Source: Symbiodinium natans (lineage: Eukaryota > Sar > Dinophyceae > Suessiales > Symbiodiniaceae). Taken from it: a DNA stretch of 64,000 bases. Shown here in pieces: positions 53,925-62,900 of this stretch. The DNA is taken from positions 189,001-253,000 of the forward strand of contig CAJNDS010002101.1 of NCBI GenBank assembly GCA_905221605.1. The letters run 5' to 3'. Under the pieces are notes generated by a model, which did not search any database, was not told where the DNA came from, and saw only the letters and a program-made list of their open reading frames with translations. Positions within the stretch are counted from its first letter, which is position 1. Each line of letters starts with the position of its first letter. The position numbers were made by a program, and so were the translations under genes.

Positions 53925-54415
53925 AAACCCAGAAAACCCCTCACCCTAAACCCTAAACCCTAAACCCTAAACCCCGAAAACCCAAAACCCAAAACCCAAA
54001 ACCCTAAACCCCTGAAACCCTGAAACCCTAAACCCTAAACCCTAAACCCCGAAAACCCAAAACCGCAAGACCCAAAACCCTAAACCCTAAACCCCTGAAA
54101 CCCTGAAACCCTAAACCCTAAACCCTAAACCCTAAACCCTAAACCCTAAACCCCAAACCCTAAACCCTAAACACCGAAAACCCCCCGCCTGAGCGTTGGG
54201 AAGTCGAAGACCAAAGAGGGGCTGAGGGCCATCTGGAACTCCTTTTTGGGGATGGTAAGGTTTAGGGTTTAGGGTTTAGGGTTTAGGGTTTAGGGTTTAG
54301 GGTTTAGGGTTTAGGGTTTAGGGTTTAGGGTTTAGGGTTTAGGGTTTGGGGTTTAGGGTTTAGGGTTTAGGGTTTCGGGTTTGGTGTTTGGGGTTTGGGG
54401 TTTGGGGTTTCGGGT
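53925..54415. repeat. Facing CCCTAAA and TTTAGGG arrays
   Basis: CCCTAAA units (53925-54180) and TTTAGGG units (54258-54415) flank about 75 bp of unique sequence with a GTAAGG donor-like end. The left array contains a repeated higher-order block (CCCTAAA units, CCCTGAAA, CCCGAAAA). Confidence 0.85.
54194..54254 (+). CDS. Exon-like segment with consensus donor
   Basis: Plus-strand 61 nt ending GGGATG/GTAAGG and then TTTAGGG units. Open in two frames (SVGKSKTKEGLRAIWNSFLG or ERWEVEDQRGAEGHLELLFG). The donor abuts the array at 54258. Confidence 0.35.
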
Positions 54416-54458
54416 TTCGGGTGTGTGTGTGGAGGGTTTGGGATTTTAGGGGTTGGGT

Positions 54459-54989
54459 TCCTTTGTGCTCTTCTGGGACATCTCTACTTATACTTTTGAG
54501 TAACATCGGAACAGCCTGCTGCTCAACCCTGGAAAAACGACCTGTTTGATGCAACTCAACAAGGCTTTCAGGTTTAATCTTCAGGCGATCCAGCGGGGAC
54601 GCGCTCAACCATTGCGCACATAGGGTCCTAGATTCTTGGATGACGCTTGACCACCAGTCACGTGCATTGGGACTGAGGGAACTCATACTTGGGCCTAGTG
54701 TGGCTAGCCAATCTCCCGCAGTAATACTTGATGTGTCTGCGTCGTATTCCTCCAGGACTGGCAAATCAGGGCAATGCTTGATAGGCTCTTCAGGCTGCTG
54801 CGGCTCGTTGAGATCACCAGCGGGTGTCGGGACAGGGTCAGGCGGTGGCCTGATTTCGGTGCCTCCTGGACTCGCCGGGTATCTTAACAGGCCTGTTCGA
54901 CATGGGTTGAGATCCCTAGAAAACCTCACTCCAATCTTTGACAGGTAGGTTGCTAGGATGGCCGTTAACCCCTTTGAACAATAATCCAA
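54459..54989 (-). pseudogene. Retroelement Gag-like fragment, truncated
   Basis: Minus-strand frame of about 175 codons without an ATG. The core ITAGDWLATLGPSMSSLSP, RDWWSSVIQESR, AQWLSASPLDRLKIKP and RVEQQAVPMLLKSI follows a pattern I recognise from Gag-like proteins of dinoflagellate retroelements (GDWL...WW...SP..R..I.P...R.EQ.A). It is unlike the Gag of the complete element in this window, so it comes from a second family. The 3' part runs out into TTTAGGG-type repeats (54360-54458), and the 5' part is bordered by CCCTAAA. I infer a truncated relic. Confidence 0.5.
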
Positions 54990-55617
54990 AAGAATTGGGG
55001 TGGGTTTACCCTAAACCCTAAGCCCAAAAGCCTTAAAATCCCAATTTAAGGGAAAATCGATCACATCCCAAAAAACTGCTTCGGTTGGTGTCGGAGAGTA
55101 GGCTTTTTGTGGTCTGATGCACTTTCCGGAGGCTGGGAGTCGTGGGGTTCTCTGCACGGGTTTTAGGGTTTAGGGGTTAGGGCTTAGGGTTTAGGGTGCA
55201 GAGTCTTTCGGATCTTCTGGGTTCGGGGTTCAGTCGCTTCGGGTCGATGGGTGACCGGGTTTAGGGTTTACAGGGCATAGGGCTTAAACCCTAAACCCTA
55301 AACCCTCAACCCTCAACCACCTTTCTTCCCAAGAAAAAAAAGGTTTAGGCTTTAGGAAACTGTGATCTGGTGATCTGCAGGTGGCCTAAGCTTTGCAATA
55401 CTCTCATGTACGAGCTGTGAGGTTCTGGACTCAAAAAAATCTGAACCCCCCCCCAATTTCGAAAAGATCCTACACCCTAACTCTTAGCCCGATTCCTAAA
55501 CCTATACCCCATAAATGATACAAGCCTGACACCCTCGGCTCCTATAAGCGTTTTTTGGGGCTTAGGGTTTAGGACTTGCGCCCCGAACCCTGAGCACAAC
55601 ACCTTAAGACCCATAAG

Positions 55618-55718
55618 TTGGGATGTTCCCCCTTATGCTAGCTGTCCTTCATAGGCATTATAGTACCCCCTGGTACAATCCCTCTTAAGGACTGTTAGCA
55701 TAAGAGGGAACATCCCAA
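55618..55718. repeat. Fold-back element, family A, best-preserved copy
   Basis: About 100 bp. The left end ttgggatgttccccctta and right end taagagggaacatcccaa are near-perfect inverted repeats. The interior aggcattatagtaccccctg is shared with the copy at 47886. No coding capacity, so non-autonomous (MITE-like). Confidence 0.7.
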
Positions 55719-55875
55719 CCTATAAGCCCTAAAACCTAAACTCTAAACCCTAAGTCCTAAACCCTAAACCCTAAACCCTAAGCTCTAAGCCCTAAGCCCT
55801 AAGCCCTAAGCCCAAAGCCCTAAGCCCTAAGCCCTAAGCCCTAAACCCTATTCAACTCCCAACCCTGAGATTCAG

Positions 55876-55962
55876 CGCGCGGGGCGGTCCTTCGCGACCA
55901 TGCTCATCAGCGCGACGCTGGACAAGCTGTCCATTCCTCGGCAGGGAGCTTTTGGTGGAGGG
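55876..55962 (+). CDS. Exon-like segment before GTTTTTAGGG
   Basis: Exactly 29 plus-strand codons, RAGRSFATMLISATLDKLSI then PRQGAFGGG, between acceptor gagattcag and donor GTTTTTAGGG. About three quarters of codons end in G or C. One of the strongest exon candidates. The minus strand is also open but less protein-like. Family unknown. Confidence 0.5.
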
Positions 55963-56568
55963 GTTTTTAGGGTTTAGGGTTTAGGGGTTTAGGGTTTAGG
56001 GTTTAGGGTTTAGGGTTTAGGGTTTAGGGTTTAGGGGTTTAGGGGGCATAGGGTAGGTTTTTTCTTTTTTCCGGAGTTTCTCTGCCTACTTATCTGGCCT
56101 TTCAGAGCCCCCAAAGTGGATGGTGGCTGTTGCCTCGCACGCAAGAAAAAACTTAGTTGCTGAATGCATAGGCCCCCCAAAAGTGTACAATTTCAGTTCT
56201 ATAGGGGGTTGTAGTATCCCAAAAAGTGTAAAGCGTACTCAGCTACTAAGAAAAACAAGCAAAAGCCCATGGGTACTTGGCAATGTGGGACTTTACGATC
56301 ATAAGGGACCACGAAGTAGAGACTCCAAATTGTGGGATCCCCTTGCAATTCTTAGTCGCTGAGTTCAAGCCCCAAGAGAGTGTACACTTTCAGTTCCAAT
56401 AGAGGACTAGAGTATCCCAAAAAGTGTCAAGTGCACGAAACAAGCTACTAAGAATACGGATTTTAATTGCTCAGTACCCCGGCCCAAAGGTTAACCTTTG
56501 TTTCACTTCTGGCAGGATTGCATATACCCCCAAAATGCAAAAGGCGATCTACTCAGCTACTAACTTGG

Positions 56569-56664
56569 CTGCACTTAGGAGGGTCTAGTAAAAAAAAAAC
56601 TGTTACCGGCCTTATCAAGAAACCCAATAAACCCAAAAAAAGGCTAAGGATCTGAAGTTACAGT
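56569..56664. repeat. Dispersed direct repeat, family G copy 3, truncated
   Basis: Starts ggctgcacttaggagggt and follows copies 1 and 2 until ttacagtaaa, where it switches directly into CCCTAAA units. The junction lies inside the motif that continues gtaccac in the other copies. Confidence 0.75.
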
Positions 56665-56934
56665 AAACCCTAAACCCTAAACCCTAAACCCTAAACCCTA
56701 AACCCTAAACCCTAAACCCTAAACCCTAAACCCTTAAGCTAAGATGAGGTACTTCAAACCTCGGAAATTCCCCCCCCCCCCCCCCCCCCCCCCCGCCCCC
56801 TACTTGGCAGTGTGTTATGTGAGGGCGTGCTTTGCGTTGCGTCTCCTTGGAGCGGTTTAGGGTTTAGGGTTTAGGGTTTAGGGTTTAGGGTTTAGGGTTT
56901 AGGGTTTAGGGTTTAGGGTTTAGGGTTTAGGGTT
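56665..56934. repeat. CCCTAAA and TTTAGGG arrays with a poly-C tract between
   Basis: CCCTAAA units at 56665-56735, a C homopolymer near 56769-56794, then TTTAGGG units at 56856-56934. The left array begins exactly where a dispersed element (56569-56664) is cut off. Confidence 0.85.
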
Positions 56935-57540
56935 GTCAGGTTAACCAGGGCCCCTCCCGGCATACAGTGAACCTAAGAAACTCAAGGTCTGGGTAGCCCC
57001 AGTAACCATGTTGTAATAAGGGTACCCTTTTTTGTGGTTGGTTCCTTTACTGGTTTGTATAGTTGGGATAGTAAGAAAAATTTTAAAGATTTTTCTCATT
57101 GAGTTTAAGTACCCTTAAAAATGTAAAATGTTATCCCACTATGACAAAGTTTATCACTAAGGGAACCTTGAACCACAAAAAGGGAAAGCGTACCACTGGG
57201 CTGCCAAGAGGGTTAGGGTTAAGGGGCGTGCCCCGTGCAACTGACATCGGCCTAAGCCGTGAACCCCCTACACACTTGACCAGCAATTTTACGTCTGAAA
57301 ACCCTAAAAAAGCAAAAACAAGAAACCGCAAACATTCGTAACCCCTTAACCCCAAACCCTAAACCTCAAAAACAACTTAAAACCTAACAAACGAAAAAAA
57401 CCCAAATTCCTGATTAACCCCTAAACTACCCTTAAAGACCTCAGAAATCTATGAAACCCTAAACCCTAAAGCCTAAACCCTAAACCCTAAAAAACCCTAA
57501 AAAATTCCTAAGCCCTACACCCGAAATCTCGCCCAGCGTC

Positions 57541-57595
57541 CTGCATCCATGAACGGACTGTCCAACTCCAGCTCCTCGTCGCTGGCGATGGCGTC
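57541..57595 (-). CDS. Exon-like segment resembling an acyl-carrier-protein loop
   Basis: Minus-strand frame DAIASDEELELDSPFMDAG after acceptor ttggctag, ending at a GA donor-like GACGCTGGG. The sequence resembles the stretch just before the phosphopantetheine serine of polyketide-synthase acyl carrier domains (pattern ..D.PLMDAGLDSL). The serine itself would be in the next exon, which I did not find. The plus strand reads MNGLSNSSSSSLAMAS-stop, less likely. Confidence 0.35.
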
Positions 57596-58062
57596 CTAGC
57601 CAACACGTTTAGGGTCTAGGGTCTGCCTTAGGGTCTAGGTTTTACGGTTTAGGAATTGTCTTTTAGGGCTTTAGGGTTTCTGAGTTCTAGGGTTTCGGGT
57701 TTCAGACTAAAGAGCACAGGCTAGAGGCCACTTGCCGAGAGGGGACTCTGTTAAAGAACCCATGACCCTAAACCCTAAACAATAAACCCTAAACCCTAAA
57801 CCCTAAACCCTAAACCTCGGATCCTTAGGGCTGCACCCTAGGGATTTGGAGGGCTTTTTGGAAGATCCTTAATTGGCTTTAAGGGCCATGTTAGGAGTTG
57901 GGTTTTACGGCTGAGGTTTAGGGTTTAGGGTTTAGGGCTTAGGGCTTGGGGCTTAGGGCTTAGGGCTTAGGGCTTAGGGCTTAGGGTTTAGGGTTTAGGG
58001 TGCGGAGCTGCAACTGGTATTGTAGAAAGAGTTAGTGTTGGAAGTTGAAAGGGTTAATAAAC

Positions 58063-58087
58063 CCGGAAATCATTTTTATGGCTCAAG
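58063..58087 (+). promoter_or_regulatory. Spliced-leader-like motif upstream of the right-hand gene
   Basis: The sequence CATTTTTATGGCTCAAG (58071-58087) resembles the 3' end of the dinoflagellate trans-spliced leader, which ends in CATTTTGGCTCAAG, with three extra bases (TAT) in the middle. Relic leaders in genomic DNA are known for dinoflagellate genes reinserted from mRNA. It could be such a relic or chance similarity. Confidence 0.4.
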
Positions 58088-58114
58088 ACTGGGCCATGTG
58101 CCTGGTAGTAAAAG

Positions 58115-58270
58115 GTGAGTGCCCTGTGGTTTGGGTTTGTTGTGTGGTTGATCCAGGGAAATCAAGGGATTCTGTTGGGGTTGACTTTTCGGTTTCTCGT
58201 CCCCCTTCGGGTTCCCCCCGTAGGTTATGAGCCCAAATTAGGTTCCCTGCGGTTTGTGTTTCGGCTTTAG
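58115..58270 (+). other. Candidate GT-AG intron in the 5' part of the gene
   Basis: AAAG/GTGAGT at 58115 and a CTTTAG acceptor ending at 58270, with a pyrimidine-rich stretch before an earlier AG. Splicing would join an upstream ATG frame (MAQDWAMCLVVKG at 58078) in phase to WKLEAMATNW, so translation could begin before 58288. Without splicing the upstream frame stops at 58230. Confidence 0.4.
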
Positions 58271-58287
58271 GGTGGAAGCTTGAAGCC

Positions 58288-59940
58288 ATGGCGACCAACT
58301 GGTTACGGACTGGGGTGGCATCATCAAGCTCCAATGTGGGCGACCAAGGTGATGGTGGTGTCAAAAGGTCTGCAACGGGTGAAAAAGTCGTTCCCAATGA
58401 GGAAGCTCTGGTTGATGTTGGTGGTATGCGTGGCGAAGAGAAGCCGGTGGTGGAAGGACTGGAAGACCAGATGGAAGCAGTTTTGCTGCGCCTTCTGAGC
58501 AAACATGGGCATCTTCTTCGAGCTGCGGAATCTGCTGAATCAACGGGAGCGCCAACAACAAGCTCCTCTACGTCAAAGATGGTGGAGCAAGGGTGCCAGA
58601 CAGAACTGGTTGGGGATGTTATCCCTGTTTCCAAGCGAGCTCGCAACAAGGTGAGTTTCGCGGCTGAAAGTGGTGATCTGTTGACAGGTGAAGTGGAAGA
58701 AACTGCGCCTGTTGCTGCGACAAAAAGCAGTATCCTCGTTGTTGGGGACGCAGAAGGAGTCGTTCCTGTTGCTATGGTGATGAGCGAAGGAGAAATCCTG
58801 GAATTGGAGGCAGCAAGAATACAGCAAGAGTCAGACGAGGACTTATACGCTGGTGGTGGAGGCAAAGCGTCTCAGGCTGCTGACCTTCCAATCGTCGACT
58901 GCGATGGGAAGACATGGGAACGCCATTTTCACGAGGATGGGAGAGAATATTTTTACTGCTTGGACACTGGTGATACCCAATGGGTGTTGCCTAAGAAGAC
59001 TGGAATGGCTGGAAATAGCGAGGGGCCAGGTGTTGGAATGGGCATTGTCCCTGTGGAAGATGAGCCAACGCTGGGTGCTACCTCGTCTCCATCATCTACT
59101 GAGTCTTCTAGGGCACAGCAGGGTAGCATGGAAAGTGTGAACAGCGGTGTAAATAGTGTAAGTGAAAAGGATTTTTCCTCTACTATCGGGGATAGCGGTC
59201 CTAGGGGTGGTGGTGACGCCCCGACCTCGGGTTCTCCTGATGAAGAGGGGATTTCTGGAAACCGAGCAGACATCGCTGAAGCTCAACATCTGGATCGGGA
59301 AGAAATGGGGATGCTTTCTGAGGGTGTGGCAGCGGTGGAATCGGTGGGTCCAGAAGAAAAAATGCCCAATGTGGAGATCGGAATTGTGTCGGCTACAGAA
59401 GAGCGAGTGGTGAATTTGGTGCCTGTCGTTCAGGAAGATGGCCCTGGAGATTTGGATGACGAAGAGAAAAAGTTGTGCATTACGACTGAGGAGGTCTCTT
59501 CGTTTGGTGCCGAGAATTCTGCCATTCAAAGGGAAAAGGAAACTTCTGAAACTGCTGGAGACACGGTTGATAAGAAAGATGAGGCCTGGAGCGCCAATGA
59601 AGCGCGGGTCGATGCGCCAGATAGTACCTGGCACGGGCTGAGGTGCATATGGTGGTACGTTCCACGGGCGACTGCAACAATGGGGCGCAGGTCTCCGCAG
59701 CAGCTGATGATGGAGGTTCACAGGTGGACGCACTGGTGCAACCTGAAATTAGCCGCGAGGAACGAAATGACAAGGACTACACCGGAGCCAATGAGGCAGC
59801 TGTGGTCAATGATGGTGGCAATTCTCCTTTGGAAACCATGGAACCAAAGGAGCCTGCGGTGGAAGAAAGTGTGCCTGCCGTGGATGATCAACTCAATCGC
59901 CCTGCAGCGGAAGAAAATTTGCCTGCTGCAGAAGGTGTGA
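58288..59940 (+). CDS. WW-domain protein, N-terminal part of a large RNA-binding gene
   Basis: An ATG at 58288 opens a frame of 550 codons. It is Glu/Val/Gly-rich and acidic, with one WW domain: W210 in TWERHFHEDG, YFYC, and W232/P235 in QWVLPK. WW domains bind Pro-rich peptides and are common in splicing factors. From about 59637 the frame becomes Trp/Arg-rich and unlike the rest (CIWWYVPRATATM), while acidic linker-like sequence continues in the -1 frame. I infer that residues after about 450 are out of frame and the gene continues in the next entry. One missing base in this sequence would explain it. Confidence 0.75.
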   Translation: MATNWLRTGVASSSSNVGDQGDGGVKRSATGEKVVPNEEALVDVGGMRGEEKPVVEGLEDQMEAVLLRLLSKHGHLLRAAESAESTGAPTTSSSTSKMVEQGCQTELVGDVIPVSKRARNKVSFAAESGDLLTGEVEETAPVAATKSSILVVGDAEGVVPVAMVMSEGEILELEAARIQQESDEDLYAGGGGKASQAADLPIVDCDGKTWERHFHEDGREYFYCLDTGDTQWVLPKKTGMAGNSEGPGVGMGIVPVEDEPTLGATSSPSSTESSRAQQGSMESVNSGVNSVSEKDFSSTIGDSGPRGGGDAPTSGSPDEEGISGNRADIAEAQHLDREEMGMLSEGVAAVESVGPEEKMPNVEIGIVSATEERVVNLVPVVQEDGPGDLDDEEKKLCITTEEVSSFGAENSAIQREKETSETAGDTVDKKDEAWSANEARVDAPDSTWHGLRCIWWYVPRATATMGRRSPQQLMMEVHRWTHWCNLKLAARNEMTRTTPEPMRQLWSMMVAILLWKPWNQRSLRWKKVCLPWMINSIALQRKKICLLQKV

Positions 59941-62900
59941 CAAAGGACACCAATGAAGGGTCCACTCCCATGAAGGGAGTAGCGTTGCCGTCTGGAAGTT
60001 CACCGGAAGTCGACACCGAGCGAACTGAAGCAGATGAGGCAAAGCCTTTGGCAGAGAAAAAGGGAAGTCCTGAAATCCAAGAGCACAAAAAAGATGAGCT
60101 TGTGGGACTCGTGGAACAGGACGAGCAGTGTGACCCAAAGGTGAAGACAAAGGATGCGCCAGGAGCCGATGATACAGAGATGGTTTCTGAAGAGCATGCA
60201 AAGAAAGTGCCCCGAGCGGGAGCCTTGGAATCACCTGGGACACATTGCTATGAAGAGGGAGATAAGATCACTGGTCTAGTGCGCTGCATCAATGGGTATG
60301 GAGCTTTTTTGGACTATGGTGATCTAAATGTATTGATTCCTGCAGAAGGGAACAATGTACATCAGTTCCAATTTGGTGATACTGTCAATGGAACAGTGAA
60401 ACGAGTGGAAGATGATGGTACCATAATCTTGGACACCTTTCTGGTTTTGGAAGAGAACGAGGAGGATTCCTCGCCAAAGCTGCGCAAATGGAAGGACAGC
60501 GGCTGGGGTACATGGTGGACAGGCTCATGGCAGACTGGTCAATGGTACAAAGGTTCTGATGGTCAATGGGACTGGAAGTCAGAGGAACCGCAGTCTCGTG
60601 AGTGGTTCGCCGAGTCAAAAGCATCCTCGAGGGAACAAGAGGAGGCGGAGCAGAAACAGCTCTATGGAGAGAAGATCTGTCGAAATCTCCTGGAAGATGA
60701 AACAATTGATAATGACTACGTGGGCAAAATCACTGGGATGTTGCTGGGTCGTTCAATGGATGTGATTCTGGAGTGTATTGCAGATCATGCAGTCCTGAAT
60801 AATGAGGCTCGGAGCGCATACAACATCTTGCTAAGTGATGGTTGGAAGCCTGAGGAGAAAGAACGTGTCGGTGTGGAAGAAACAACCACTTTTTCCCGGA
60901 AGCAGTACCACGACGCGCTCTACGAACTGGCACGCAAGAAAAGAAGATTTAGTGGACCAGTTGTGGGTGAAGCGGTGGCAATGTTGCTGAGCAAGGGAAA
61001 AGATGAGCTTTGGAACGAGCTGTGGTTGGACACCAAGCGATTTCTGCAAGAGCTTGACGGTGCAGTCGAGGAGATGAGCAAGAGGGAAAACAGGCCGATA
61101 GAGACCTATATGGATCCCGATCAGTACAAAAAGGCTCACACGACTCCGAAAACTGTGTCACTTGGATACAGTAAGCTGTGCAGGTTCTTCAATCAAGGGA
61201 GGTGTCGAAATGGAGATGGGTGTTCCTATGAACATCGTCGCTACGGTGAAGGGTGGCCTGAAGGAGAGCCAACTGAGCCAAAGAACAGCCAAAAAACTGG
61301 TGACGAGGATGGGGACATCGGTGGCCCTCCAACTGATGAAGGTACAGTGGATGAGGTGCAGCAGGAGCGGGAGGATTCGGCCTTCCGAGCCCAGTACAAC
61401 TATGGCAAAGGGACATCAAAAGGTGAGCCTACGCTGGGTGAAGCGAAGAAACGGCTGTGTCTGTATTACAACCAAAGTGGTTGTAAATATGGGACTGCGT
61501 GCAGGTATCTCCACGACGATGACGTGGCATTGGAAGGGACTTGGGAGCCTGGCAAATCTTGGGACAATGCTTCCAGAAGGGCACTAAGGGACGCGGGGTT
61601 CCACCAGTGCTGTTTCGACTACTATCTCAAAGGGAGATGTCGTGTGCGATTTGGCTGCAAGTATTCTCACGAAGAGATGTCTGAGGACCGGCTGGCCCAG
61701 TTGAAGCATTTGGTGAATGTGGCAAACCATGTGTCCTTTCAAAGGGCAAAGGGATTGGAGATTCCTGACAGGAACGCTTTTCAACCACCAGTAAGTGGGG
61801 GAGCAGAATCTTCGTCCTCCTCAGCACCACAAGCGCTGCAGATGACCAATGTGTCACAAAAAGATGGTGAAAAGGGTATTCTGGATGAAGAAGAGGCGGA
61901 TGAACAAAAGAATTCGGTGGCTGCGTCTACTAGCACTCAGCTTCACAATCCAGAGGAGCCAATTGAAAATTGGATGGCTCGCAACCAACACCTGTGGGTG
62001 TATACCCCTCATGTAAGTGAGGTGATGATTACCCTTGGTGTGACCAATGTGTCGGACTTGCAAGAGTTCATCTTTGTGGAAGATTTGGTTGACAAAGGGA
62101 TCAACAAGGTGACCGCATGCAAAATTCTGCAATTGGTGGGTGAGGTCCGATATCGACCGGGAGGACCGGAAAAGGCAGTTCCTTCTGATGCATCTGTACG
62201 AGTACAACAATCTTCTGGGAACAAAGGGACTGGAAGAGCGGCGGTGCGAACCCTCACTCAGGTGCGTGAAGCTGAAGACTCCGGTGCAAAAACGATGCCG
62301 AGAGGCTCCTATCGGGAGCTTTTTGATAAGGTCAAGTACCGTGACGCTTGGACGCTTGCGCAGAGGTCTCCGCTGTGTGTACAGAAGCTGAAGTTGGTGG
62401 GAGTTGGAATGCCACCGGTGAATCCACCAACAAAAAAGTATCGGTCAAGATCAAACCCTGTGAAAAGGGGAAGGCCCTTGCTGGACAAAAAACAGGTGCG
62501 ACAGGTGCCACGCTCTCGCTCACAGCGACGAGCGCAACCGGCGGAAGTGGTGGAGAAACCAAAACCACTGGAACTGAAGCCTCGTGGTGGGTTGTCGTAT
62601 CGGTTCAGCAGAGCGTGGGCAGATGTGGTGGACGATGATGATCAGGCGGAGGCTTTGGTTTCTTATGCCGCTTCCTCAAGCGATTCAAGCGAGGAAGAGA
62701 CCAATGCTGCGCGCCGCATGCGGGAAATCCTTTTGCAAGAAAGGGATTCACAGAGAACTGCGATTCGTGGCAATGTTCCGATGGGTGGTTCTTCCGGCCC
62801 CAATGCCGGGCAGAAAAAATCGGTTCACCTTGGCAAAGAACGCGACAAAGCGTCGCGGGGGGAGACCCGCCAAGAAGTGACTTCTCAAGTTTTTTCGCTA

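Larger units (their letters stand above)
29916..58060. other. Repeat-rich region right of the retrotransposon
   Basis: This has the same texture as 1-16227: telomere-like tracts of both orientations, fold-back elements, homopolymers (poly-G near 30503, C/A runs near 31129, poly-C near 56769), one minisatellite, and short GC-rich segments of which the most exon-like are listed. Stretches such as 41330-41850, 48850-49300 and 56940-57530 show only degenerate repeats and unassigned unique sequence. Confidence 0.8.

Noticed and set aside
58083-58865. A 260-codon minus-strand frame
   Set aside because: It lies antisense to the WW-domain gene, which has domain evidence; the minus frame is Ser/Pro/Thr-rich as expected of a shadow.
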